In this document: piece after piece, positions 20,101-27,414 of the stretch | Layout of the letters: each line of letters begins with the position of its first letter | How positions within the stretch are numbered: position 1 is the first letter of the stretch | Assembly: GCA_963825345.1 (NCBI GenBank) | Contig: CAWGSQ010000003.1 | Span: 91,367 to 155,366 of the forward strand | Direction of reading: 5' to 3' | Length of the DNA: 64,000 nucleotides | Source: JACVRW01 sp963825345 | GTDB lineage: Bacteria > Actinomycetota > Thermoleophilia > Solirubrobacterales > Thermoleophilaceae | Made by a program: the position numbers and the translations under genes | The notes under the pieces: generated by a model | What the model was told of the DNA's origin: nothing | Database searches by the model: none | Seen by the model: only the letters and a program-made list of their open reading frames with translations

Positions 20101-21893
20101 TGTTCATCGACCCCGATCCGGACCGCGAGCGGAGCTTCGAGGAGCGCCGGCGGTTGTTCGACCTGCCCGGGTCCTCGTGGGCGGACTACGACACGGAGGC
20201 GATCTCTCCAGGAGGCGGCGTCTACGAGCGCACTGCCAAGTCGATTCCGCTCTCCGAGGAGGCGCGAACCGCGCTCGGGATCGAGGACGAGGCCCTGAAG
20301 CCGAACGAGCTGATCCAGGCGCTCCTGCGCGCCCCCGTGGATCTGCTCTGGAACGGCGGCATAGGCACGTACGTGAAGGCCAGCTCGGAGACGCACGCCG
20401 ATGCCGGCGACAAGGCCAACGACGCGGTTCGGGTGAACGGCTCCGAGCTGCGTACGCAGGTTGTCGGCGAGGGCGGCAACCTCGGCGTGACGCAGGCCGG
20501 GCGCGTGGAGTACGCCCTCGAGGGCGGGCGCGTGAACACGGACGCGATCGACAACTCGGGCGGGGTGGACTGCTCGGACCGCGAGGTGAACATCAAGATC
20601 CTGCTGGACGCCGTGGTCGAGTCCGGCGACCTCACCGAGAAGCAGCGCAACGCGCTGCTCGTGGAGATGACCGACGACGTGGCCGCCCTTGTGCTCCAGG
20701 ACAACTACGAGCAGGCCGAGACGCTGAGCCTCGCGGAGGCGAACGCGTCGAGCATGTTCGACGTCCACGAGCGCTTCCTGCGCTTCCTCGAGACGCGCCG
20801 CAACCTCAACCGCGAGCTCGAGGCGTTGCCGAACGACGACGTGATCGCCGAGCGCAAGCGCGAGCACGGCGGGCTCACGCGGCCGGAGCTGGCCGTGCTG
20901 CTGGCGTACAGCAAGATTGACCTCTACGACGCCCTGCTCGACTCGGACGTGCCCGAGGACCCGTATCTGTCGGCCGAGCTGGAGCGCTACTTCCCACCGC
21001 CGATCCCCGAGCGCTTCGGCGAGCAGATGCGCGCGCATCGCCTCGGGCGCCAGATCGTGGCGACCCAGGTGGTGAACAACGTGCTGCACGGCGGCGGCAC
21101 GACCTTCGCCTTCCGCCTGCACGAGGAGACCGGCGCGCCGGCATCGCAGATCGCCCGCGCGTACGCGTGCGCGCGCGAGATCTTCGAGATGCGGCCGCTG
21201 TGGAAGGAGATCGAGGCGCTCGACACGCGCTGCGACAGCGCAGTGCAGATCGTCCTCCTGCTCGAGGGCCGCCGCCTTGTCGAGCGCGCGTCGCGCTGGC
21301 TGCTCGGCAACCGGCCGCGACAGCTCGACATCGCGTCGACCGTCCGGCACTTCCGCCCGGGTGCGATGGCGCTCTACGCGTCGATCACGCGGCTACTCGC
21401 GCCCGAGGACGCCGAGCCGCTCGCCCGCCGTGCCGACGAGCTGCGCGAGCGCGGCGTGCCCGAGGACCTCGCCACGCGGGTCGCGGCGCTGCCGATCATG
21501 TTCTCGGCCCTCGACATCGTGACCGTTGCGGACGAGCTCGAGCTGGACGCGGAGCGGGTGGCCGCGGTCCACTTCCGCCTCGGCAGCCGCCTCGGGCTCC
21601 ACTGGCTTCGAGACCAGATCGTGGCGCTCCCCCGCGACGACCGCTGGCGCGCCCGCGCACGCGCCGCCCTCCGCGACGACCTCTACGCGCTCCACCGCGA
21701 GCTCACGTGCGAGGTGCTGCGCTCGGCGCCCGCCGGCATCGAGCCTGACGAGCTCGTGGACTCGTGGATCGAGGCCAACCCCGCCTCGGGACGGATGCTC
21801 CAGACGCTCGGCGACATCCGCGGCGGGCAGAGCTACGACCTCACGACGCTGCCCGTTGCGGTGCGCGAGGTGCGCAACCTGATCGGCGGCTAG
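17130..21893 (+). CDS. NAD-specific glutamate dehydrogenase, large (about 180 kDa) class
   Basis: The 1587-residue length and the domain order match the large bacterial NAD-GDH family. There are long N-terminal ACT-like regulatory domains (about 1-700), then a catalytic core around GVHLRGGPVARGGIRWSDRR, with the lysine-bearing VPVGAKGGFVVK (about 827-838) and the nucleotide-binding part VVGIGDMSGDVFGNGML. A helical C-terminal region follows. The enzyme oxidatively deaminates glutamate to 2-oxoglutarate and ammonia. Family members are usually allosteric and catabolic. It begins with ATG and its TAG shares a CTAG with the convergent dehydrogenase gene. Confidence 0.95.
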   Translation: MVSEQMKVEDTEQALTEAVCSRVREQLGSVDADLAEAFARQLYRWVAAEDVAERDPLDLYGLALGHFNFARERAPGTPKVRVYNPHFEEHGWQSTHTAVEIVTDDMPFLIDSVSMELNRRGFGVHLIIHPVLGVRRDDDGELLEILPQPPSETPEEGVLAESVIHAEVARQTEPAKLRELELHLERVIAEVRAAVEDWAAMRSEALDVAAEVRSAHSPESSEETVAFLEWLEAHNFTFLGYREYDADGPKGPGLGILRGPLEGEDAGPSPAPRLLTLTKANSRATVHRPSYLDYVGVKRFDADGNVTGERRFLGLYTHTAYRASPTEIPILRRRVAAVLERAGFPRGSHNEKALLEILDTYPRDELFQISTDELFDVAMGILHLGERQRLRLFARRDPFGRFFSLLVFVPRDRFNTENRRRIEAILRNATSAASIDYTTRVSESVLVRLHFVAYVEPGRMPTFDAREVEMMLVAATRSWADDLQEALIEDLGEEQGGELFRRYADAFPAGYRADWVARSALADIVHIEELPKHEGLGISLYRPLEAGPRMLRAKLFRAGRALTLSDVLPLFENMGVEVADERPYAIVPSGADGVWIYDFGLTYPGAGDLDADGVRDSFQDAFVRAWRGEVENDGYNRLVLGAALTWREITVLRAIGKYLRQARLTFSDRYVELALVAHPEIARLMVALFQARFDPRRTDREDAEEVAERIEKAIDAVESLDQDQILRMFLDVIRAMLRTNYFHTGPSEHAPHLSFKLDPSELRWLPQPRPRFEIFVYSPRTEGVHLRGGPVARGGIRWSDRREDFRTEVLGLMKAQMVKNAVIVPVGAKGGFVVKQPPTRRDDLPEEVVACYQTFIRGLLDLTDDIEGGEVVPHPGIVRYDGDDPYLVVAADKGTASFSDIANGIALEEGFWLGDAFASGGSTGYDHKKMGITARGAWESVKRHFRELGRDIQTEDFTVVGIGDMSGDVFGNGMLLSPHIRLVGAFNHRHVFIDPDPDRERSFEERRRLFDLPGSSWADYDTEAISPGGGVYERTAKSIPLSEEARTALGIEDEALKPNELIQALLRAPVDLLWNGGIGTYVKASSETHADAGDKANDAVRVNGSELRTQVVGEGGNLGVTQAGRVEYALEGGRVNTDAIDNSGGVDCSDREVNIKILLDAVVESGDLTEKQRNALLVEMTDDVAALVLQDNYEQAETLSLAEANASSMFDVHERFLRFLETRRNLNRELEALPNDDVIAERKREHGGLTRPELAVLLAYSKIDLYDALLDSDVPEDPYLSAELERYFPPPIPERFGEQMRAHRLGRQIVATQVVNNVLHGGGTTFAFRLHEETGAPASQIARAYACAREIFEMRPLWKEIEALDTRCDSAVQIVLLLEGRRLVERASRWLLGNRPRQLDIASTVRHFRPGAMALYASITRLLAPEDAEPLARRADELRERGVPEDLATRVAALPIMFSALDIVTVADELELDAERVAAVHFRLGSRLGLHWLRDQIVALPRDDRWRARARAALRDDLYALHRELTCEVLRSAPAGIEPDELVDSWIEANPASGRMLQTLGDIRGGQSYDLTTLPVAVREVRNLIGG

Positions 21894-22798
21894 GCGGCGC
21901 CGGTGAGCTCTTCGCTCACCTGCCAGAGCCGGCGCGCGGTGTCCTCGTCGCGTGCGCGGCCGTTCGGCGAGACGATCGTCGGATGCCCGCGCTGCTCGCT
22001 CGGGCCGTCCGGACCCACGTAGGTGCCGCCCTCGAGGCCGGGCTCGGTGGCCGCGAACAGCGTGGGAAGGGCTCCCATCTCCTCGCTCTGCGCGACGAGC
22101 TTGTTCGAGACCTTCATTACCATGCGATCGATCATCGGCGGCGACGCGCTCTGGAGGTTCGTGGCCGCATAGCCGGGGTGCGCAGCGAGGCTCTTCACGG
22201 TCGAGTCCGCCCGGCGCAGGCGGCGGTCGAGCTCCAGGGCGAAGAGCAGGTTCGCCAGCTTCGACTGCCCGTACGCGCGCCAGCGAAAGTAGTAACGGTC
22301 CCCGTCGAGGTTGTCGAAGGAGATCCGGCCGATCTTGTGCGCGGTGCTCGAGAGCGTGACGACCCGGGCGTCCTCGCGGCCCTCCATCGAGTCCAGCAGC
22401 TGCGTGGTGAGGAGGAAGTGGCCGAGGTGGTTGGTGCCGAACTGGAGCTCGAAGCCCTCGACCGTCCGGCGTCGCGGCGGCGCCATCACGCCGGCGTTGT
22501 TGATCAGCAGGTCGAGGCCGTCGTGGGTGGCCCTGTGGCGCTCCGCGAAGCCGCGCACCGACTCGAGGCTCGCGAGGTCGAGCTCCTCGAGCTGCACCTG
22601 AGCGTCCGGCGCCGCGGCTCGTATCTGCTCCACCGCGGCGTGGCCCTTGTCGAGGTTCCGGCAGGCCATCACCACAGCGGCGCCTGCGCGCGCCAGCTCC
22701 CGCGCCGTGACCAGCCCGAGCCCGCTGTTCGCGCCCGTGACCACCGCGTTGCGCCCGGACTGGTCCGGGATGTCCTCGGCGGTCCACCCTCCTGCCAT
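21890..22798 (-). CDS. Short-chain dehydrogenase/reductase, retinol-dehydrogenase-like
   Basis: The 302-residue protein has the Rossmann motif TGANSGLG (residues 21-28), NNAGVM (about 95-100), the catalytic Ser in LSSTAHK (about 148) and the YxxxK pair in YGQSK (about 174-178). It resembles the retinol dehydrogenase/WW-domain-oxidoreductase-like branch of SDRs, usually NADP-dependent. The start ATG follows a TAGCTT box by 6 nt. Its promoter region contains the perfect DasR-type palindrome at 22821-22836, so it may be co-regulated with the amino-sugar cluster. Confidence 0.88.
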   Translation of the reverse strand: MAGGWTAEDIPDQSGRNAVVTGANSGLGLVTARELARAGAAVVMACRNLDKGHAAVEQIRAAAPDAQVQLEELDLASLESVRGFAERHRATHDGLDLLINNAGVMAPPRRRTVEGFELQFGTNHLGHFLLTTQLLDSMEGREDARVVTLSSTAHKIGRISFDNLDGDRYYFRWRAYGQSKLANLLFALELDRRLRRADSTVKSLAAHPGYAATNLQSASPPMIDRMVMKVSNKLVAQSEEMGALPTLFAATEPGLEGGTYVGPDGPSEQRGHPTIVSPNGRARDEDTARRLWQVSEELTGAA

Positions 22799-22804
22799 TG
22801 CCGC

Positions 22805-22810
22805 AAGCTA
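22805..22810 (-). promoter_or_regulatory. Leaderless -10 box (TAGCTT) for the SDR gene
   Basis: On the minus strand TAGCTT ends 6 nt before the ATG at 22798. The DasR-type palindrome begins 10 nt upstream of the box, covering the spacer and -35 region. Confidence 0.4.
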
Positions 22811-22820
22811 ACAGGAGTCA

Positions 22821-22836
22821 ACTGGTCTAGACCAGT
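22821..22836. promoter_or_regulatory. DasR/NagR-type operator (dre), perfect 16-bp palindrome
   Basis: ACTGGTCTAGACCAGT is a perfect palindrome and matches the known DasR-responsive element of streptomycetes almost base for base. It lies 46 nt before the ATG of the sugar-binding protein and 22 nt before the divergent SDR. A matching core occurs in front of nagA at 28532, and a DasR-like regulator is encoded between the two sites. Confidence 0.85.
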
Positions 22837-22882
22837 GTGCTAGCGTGCCAGCGCGTTCCAGTCCACAGGGAGGAGAGACGGG

Positions 22883-24004
22883 ATGAGGTTTTTCAGCAGC
22901 TGGCTCCGCGCCCTCGGCGCATTCTCAGCCGCTCTGATCATCGCAGCGGGCCTCGTCGCCTGCGGCGACGACAGCGACAGCGGTGACGGAGGTGACTCCG
23001 GCAGCAGCGGCGGCGGGAAGATCGCCCTGCTCCTGCCCGAGACCAAGACGACGCGCTACGAGGAGCAGGACCGGCCGAACTTCGAGCGGCGCGTGAAGGA
23101 GCTCTGCAAGGACTGCGAGGTGATCTACTCGAACGCCAACCAGGACCCGGCGAAGCAGCAGCAGCAGGCGGAGGCCGCCATCACCAAGGGCGCCAAGGTC
23201 ATCGTGATCAGCGCCGTCGACGTGGCGTCGGCTGGAGCGATCGTCCAGCGCGCCGCCCAGTCCGACGTGAAGGTGATCGCGTACGGCCGGTTGATCCCGG
23301 ATGCGGAGATCGACTACTACGTGTCGATCGATCCGTTCAAGGTGGGTCAGCAGCAGGCGGAGGTGCAGATGGAGGCGCTCCAGAAGTCCGGCGCGAGCGG
23401 TCCGAAGGTGGTCATGATCAACGGGGCACCCACCGACAGCAACGCCAAGCCCTACAAGGACGGCGCCGCTCAGGTTCTGAAGGAGAAGGGCGCGCAGGTC
23501 GTGAAGAGCTACGACACTCCGGACTGGAGCCCCGACAAGGCGCAGCAGGAGATGGAGGGGTCGCTCACCTCGCTCGGCAAGGACGGCTTCGACGCGGTCT
23601 ACGTGGCCAACGACGGCATGGCGGGAGGTGCGATCGCGGCACTGAAGGGGGCCGGCATCGATCCGGCGAGCCGCTTCGTGACCGGCCAGGACGCCGAGCT
23701 GGCTGGCGTGCAGCGCATCCTCACCGGCGAGCAGCTGATGACCGTCTACCAACCGATCATCCAGATCGCGGAGACGGCCGCAGAGCTCGCGGTGCCGATC
23801 GCCCAGGGCGAGGACCCGCCGGCCGACCTCGCGAGCGAGAAGGTCGACAACGGCGCGAAGCAGGTGCCGTCGAGCCTGCTCGACACGATCGCGATTCAGA
23901 AGGACAACATCGAGAGCACGTTGATCAAGGACGGTTTCCTCGACGTCGGCGACATCTGCACCGCCGCGTACAAGGCGGCCTGCAAGGAGGCCGGCTTGCA
24001 GTGA
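22883..24004 (+). CDS. Sugar ABC transporter substrate-binding lipoprotein, CUT2 (XylF-like)
   Basis: The 373-residue protein has a lipoprotein signal ending in the lipobox LVAC (Cys about 28), followed by a flexible Gly/Ser/Asp linker. The mature part is a periplasmic-binding protein of the ribose/xylose type (IALLLPETKTTRY, NANQDPAKQQQQAEAAI, VYVANDGMAGGAIAAL). It probably captures an amino sugar, since the dre operator precedes it and GlcNAc genes follow. A strong ribosome binding site (GGAGGAG) is present. No permease or ATPase gene is adjacent. The kinase GTG overlaps its stop. Confidence 0.9.
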   Translation: MRFFSSWLRALGAFSAALIIAAGLVACGDDSDSGDGGDSGSSGGGKIALLLPETKTTRYEEQDRPNFERRVKELCKDCEVIYSNANQDPAKQQQQAEAAITKGAKVIVISAVDVASAGAIVQRAAQSDVKVIAYGRLIPDAEIDYYVSIDPFKVGQQQAEVQMEALQKSGASGPKVVMINGAPTDSNAKPYKDGAAQVLKEKGAQVVKSYDTPDWSPDKAQQEMEGSLTSLGKDGFDAVYVANDGMAGGAIAALKGAGIDPASRFVTGQDAELAGVQRILTGEQLMTVYQPIIQIAETAAELAVPIAQGEDPPADLASEKVDNGAKQVPSSLLDTIAIQKDNIESTLIKDGFLDVGDICTAAYKAACKEAGLQ

Positions 24005-24945
24005 CGCCGGCGCTCGCGGTCGACGCCGGCCAGACGGAGATACGGGTCGCGCTCGCAGGTGAGCGCGACCCGCGTCCGGTCGCTCGCGCGCCGGGGGTGC
24101 AGCGCATGGACGGCGCTGCTGTGGGCGCCGACCATGTGGCCGACGCACTGTTCGCCGCGCTGGACGCACTCGGCCCGCTGCCGGCCGTCGAGGCGATCGG
24201 TGTCGGGCTGTCTGGTTTCGAAGCCGCGGGGCAGGAGGGCGTGGAACAGATCGGTGAGCGGCTCCGCGCGCGGATCGGCGTCGCCCGGGTGACGATCGCA
24301 AGCGACGGCGTGACCTCCCTGCTCGGCGCACTCGGTGAGAGCCTCGGTGCGGTCGTGGCGGGCGGCACCGGGACCGTCTGCGTCGCGCGTGGATCGCGGC
24401 GCTGGACGAAGGTGGACGGCTGGGGATCTCTCCTCGGTGACGACGGCAGCGCCTTCGCGATCGGCCGCAGCGGGCTGAACGCAGGACTGCGCGAGCTCGA
24501 CGGCCGGGGCGGCTCGGCGGCCCTGCTCGCCGCGGCGGCGGAGCGCTTCGGCGACCCGGCCGGCATCGCCGAGGGGATCTACCGGTCGGAGGTGCCCACG
24601 CGCGCGGTCGCGAGCTTCGCCCGGGACGTGGCGCGGGTGGCAGCGGACGGCGACGGGACCGCGCGCTCGATCCTCGAGGCGGCGGGCCGCGAGCTGGCGC
24701 TCACCGCGTGCGCAGCGCTGGAGCGCGCATTGGACCCGGAAGACGAGGCCGCGGTGTCGTACTCGGGGAGCGTCTTCGCCACGGGCTCGCCGCTCATCGA
24801 CGCCTTCTCCGCCGAGCTCGCGAGGATGCGCCCCGACGCGAAGCTCTTGGCGCCCGCGGGCGACGCCCTCGCCGGCGCGGCGCTGCTCGCGGAGCATGGC
24901 CCGGAGCTCATGCAGGACCCCGAGATGCTCTGGAGCAGCTCGTGA
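24001..24945 (+). CDS. N-acetylglucosamine kinase-like protein (BadF/BadG ATPase family)
   Basis: The 314-residue protein has the ASKHA kinase fold. Phosphate-1 loop AVDAGQTEIRVAL (residues 5-17), SDGVTSLLGAL (about 102), phosphate-2 loop GGTGTVCVARG (about 121) and GDDGSAFAIGR follow in the NAGK/BadF order. It most likely phosphorylates imported GlcNAc or another amino sugar to the 6-phosphate. It starts with GTG, overlapping the stop of the binding-protein gene by 4 nt, and its TGA overlaps the GTG of nanE. Confidence 0.85.
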   Translation: MTPALAVDAGQTEIRVALAGERDPRPVARAPGVQRMDGAAVGADHVADALFAALDALGPLPAVEAIGVGLSGFEAAGQEGVEQIGERLRARIGVARVTIASDGVTSLLGALGESLGAVVAGGTGTVCVARGSRRWTKVDGWGSLLGDDGSAFAIGRSGLNAGLRELDGRGGSAALLAAAAERFGDPAGIAEGIYRSEVPTRAVASFARDVARVAADGDGTARSILEAAGRELALTACAALERALDPEDEAAVSYSGSVFATGSPLIDAFSAELARMRPDAKLLAPAGDALAGAALLAEHGPELMQDPEMLWSSS

Positions 24946-25641
24946 GCCTCGACGCCCTCCGCGGACGCCTGGTGGTGTCGGTACAGGCAGCGCCCGGCAC
25001 CCCGCTCGCGAGCCCCGAGATGATGAGCGCCATCGCGCGCGCGGCGGAGCTCGGCGGCGCCGCGGGCATCCGGGCCGAGGGTCCGGCCGACATCCGCGCC
25101 ATCAAGGGCGCCGTGAGCGTTCCGGTGATCGGCCTGATCAAGCGGGACATGCCCGACTCGCCGGTCCGGATCACGCCTAGCCTCGACGACGCGCGCGCGG
25201 TGGCGAACGCCGGTGCCGACGTGGTGGCGCTGGACGCGACGCTCCGCACCCGGCCCGGCGGATTGGCCACCCACGACTTCGTCGCGGCGCTTGCGGCCGA
25301 GCTCGAGACTGCCGCTGCTCGGAGATGTCGACTCGCTCGAGGCCGCCGTGGCCGCGCGGGCCGCCGGGGCAGACGCGGTGGCCACGACGCTCTCGGGCTA
25401 CACCGGCGAGGGCGGCGTGCCCGAGCGACCGGACCTCGAGCTCGTGGAGCGCCTCGCGGGCGAGCTCGACTGCCCGGTGCTCGCAGAGGGCCGCTACTCC
25501 ACTCCAGACGACGTGGCGGCGGCCTTCGAAGCGGGCGCCTTCGCCGTCGTCGTGGGCACGGCGATCACCGACCCGACGACGCTCACGCGGCGGCTCGCCC
25601 ACGCCGCCGAGCGCTCGAGGACCCATGGCACGCCGCGCTGA
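24942..25641 (+). pseudogene. nanE: N-acetylmannosamine-6-phosphate 2-epimerase, frameshifted
   Basis: NanE interconverts ManNAc-6-P and GlcNAc-6-P. The first part (24942 to about 25307) reads as a TIM-barrel N-terminus with GIRAEGPADIRAIK, the active-site Lys in IGLIKRD and VALDATLRTRPGG. The rest is in the next frame (GDVDSLEAAVAARAAGADAVATTLSGYTGEGG to AFAVVVGTAITDP). Skipping one base, A at 25308, joins GAG to CTGCCGCTG and restores a 232-residue protein of normal length. Both halves keep normal coding character, so this is a sequence error, a very recent mutation or, less likely, a programmed +1 shift. The 3' end overlaps the regulator gene by 17 nt. Confidence 0.85.
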
Positions 25642-26398
25642 GAAGCCGGAGGACGGGTCGCTGCCGAGACGGCTTCCGGCCGACGGCCCCAAGGGCCGCG
25701 CGCTGCGCGAGATTCTCGAGGCGCTTGTGGCGGAGCAGGCGCCCGGTTCGGCACTGCCGTCGGAGCGTGAGCTGGCCGAGCGCTTCGGCCTCGCCCGCAT
25801 GACGGTCCGCGGCGAGATCGAGCGGCTCAGCGCGGAGGGGCTGCTCTACCGCCTGCACGGGCGCGGCACCTTCGTCGCCGAGCCGCGCGTGGCCCAGGCC
25901 GTCACGTTCAGCTCGTTCAGCGAGGACATGCGGGCGCGAGGGGTCGAGCCGGGCTCGATCGTGCGCTCCCAGGACTCGACCGAGGCGGACGGGTTCCTGG
26001 CAGGGGTGCTGTCCGTTGCGCCCGGTGCCCCGCTCCTGCGCATCGACCGGGTCCGCACCGCCGACGAGCGGCCGATGGCGGTCGAGCTGGCCTTTCTCCC
26101 GGCCGAGCGGTTTCCCGGCGTCGACGCCGTCGACTTCACCGATGCGTCCCTGTTCGAGGTGCTCGCCGGGCGCTTCGGCGTTCGCCTCCGCGATGCGGAC
26201 CAGCGCGTCGTGGCGGTGCCGATCGAGAGCGACGACGCGATCGCGCTCGAGGTCGACGAGGGTGCTCCGGGACTGCGCTTCTACACGCTCGCCCGCGACG
26301 AGGAGGGCACGCCGGTGTACTACGCAACCTCGCTCTTCCCGGGTGATCGCTACGAGGTCGAGCTGAGGCAGACGAGACCGGAGCCGGGGCCGCGATGA
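25625..26398 (+). CDS. dasR: GntR/HutC-family regulator, DasR/NagR-like
   Basis: The 257-residue protein has an N-terminal winged helix (about 22-85) with the GntR signature SERELAERFGLARMTVRGEIERL and the wing GRGTFVAEP. A UTRA effector domain follows (about 95-250), with PLLRIDRVRTADERPMAVELAFL and FYTLARDEEGTPVYYATSLFPGDRY. HutC-type regulators of this kind bind GlcN-6-P or GlcNAc-6-P and recognise TGGTCTAGACCA. Two such sites flank the cluster. ATG at 25625 lies inside the end of nanE. Regulation by amino-sugar phosphates is inferred from family and operators. Confidence 0.9.
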   Translation: MARRAEKPEDGSLPRRLPADGPKGRALREILEALVAEQAPGSALPSERELAERFGLARMTVRGEIERLSAEGLLYRLHGRGTFVAEPRVAQAVTFSSFSEDMRARGVEPGSIVRSQDSTEADGFLAGVLSVAPGAPLLRIDRVRTADERPMAVELAFLPAERFPGVDAVDFTDASLFEVLAGRFGVRLRDADQRVVAVPIESDDAIALEVDEGAPGLRFYTLARDEEGTPVYYATSLFPGDRYEVELRQTRPEPGPR

Positions 26399-27408
26399 GC
26401 GCCAGCCTGATGGAGCAGGACATGGCCGAGCAGCCTGCGGTGCTCGCCGCGCTCGCCGGACGGCGGGAGGAGATCGTCGAGTCGCTGGCCGGACCCGCGC
26501 CCGCTGGAATCGTGATCGTCGCGCGGGGGTCGTCGGACCACGCCGGGATCTTCGGGCGCTATCTGCTGGAGGTCGCCACCGGGCTGCCGGTTGCGCTAGC
26601 CGCCCCGAGCCTCCAGACCCTGTACGGCGTGCGGCCGCGCGTGGATGGCTGGCTCGCCGTCGCCGTCAGCCAGTCCGGGCGCACCCCGGAGATCGCGACA
26701 GTCCTCGAGCGCTTCAGGGACGCCGGCGCCCGCGCGGTGGCCGTGACGAACGATCCAGACAGCCCGCTCGCGCGCGCCGCTTCCGTACACGTCTCGCTCG
26801 ATGCGGGCGAGGAGCGCTCCGTCCCGGCCACGAAGACGTTCACCGCCCAGCTCGCAGCGATGGCGCTGGTGGCGGAGGCGCTCGGATCCGTGCCGCTTGG
26901 CGCCGCCGACTGGGAGCGCCTGCCCGGCGTGGTCGAGGAGGTCCTCGCCGACCAGGCGCCCGCCAGGGAGGTGGCGGAGCAGCTCGAGGGCGTCGACGAG
27001 CTCGCATGCGTCGGACGCGGCTACCTCATGTGCGTGGCGCTCGAGACCGCGCTCAAGCTGCGCGAGGCGGCGGGGGTGCGAGCCGAGGGCTGGTCCGCGG
27101 CGGACTTCCGCCACGGGCCGCTGACCGTTGCGGGCCCGGGCCTTCCGACGCTCGCGGTGAGCGCCGCGGGTCCGGCTGCCGCCGACGTGTCGGAGCTGGC
27201 CGAGCAGCTCGCGGGCGGCGGCGCGCCCGTCCTTCGCATGAGCGACGACGCGAGCGCCTCCCTCCCATTCCCCGGCGGGCTGCCCGAGCCGCTCGCCGCG
27301 ATCCCGGCCACCGTCCGGGCTCAGCAGCTGGCGCTGGCGCTCGCCCTGCGCCGCGGAGTCGACCCGGACCGCCCCCCGGGCCTCGCGAAGATCACGCGAA
27401 CGGCCTGA
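26395..27408 (+). CDS. SIS-domain sugar isomerase/deaminase (GlmS C-terminal-like; NagB-II type)
   Basis: The 337-residue protein consists of two SIS domains like the isomerase half of GlmS but lacks the glutaminase half. The first carries ARGSSDHAG and VSQSGRTPEIATVLERF. The second carries LKLREAAGVRAEGWSAADFRHGP, equivalent to the GlmS sugar-binding/catalytic block. In such gene neighbourhoods these proteins usually deaminate GlcN-6-P to fructose-6-P, replacing NagB. No classical NagB is seen. It overlaps the regulator stop by 4 nt. Confidence 0.87.
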   Translation: MSASLMEQDMAEQPAVLAALAGRREEIVESLAGPAPAGIVIVARGSSDHAGIFGRYLLEVATGLPVALAAPSLQTLYGVRPRVDGWLAVAVSQSGRTPEIATVLERFRDAGARAVAVTNDPDSPLARAASVHVSLDAGEERSVPATKTFTAQLAAMALVAEALGSVPLGAADWERLPGVVEEVLADQAPAREVAEQLEGVDELACVGRGYLMCVALETALKLREAAGVRAEGWSAADFRHGPLTVAGPGLPTLAVSAAGPAAADVSELAEQLAGGGAPVLRMSDDASASLPFPGGLPEPLAAIPATVRAQQLALALALRRGVDPDRPPGLAKITRTA

Positions 27409-27414
27409 ACGCGG

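Noticed and set aside
24708..25802. A single 364-residue plus-strand frame crossing the kinase end, nanE and the regulator start
   Set aside because: It only covers the first half of nanE. The later part is out of frame with the conserved NanE and GntR sequences.
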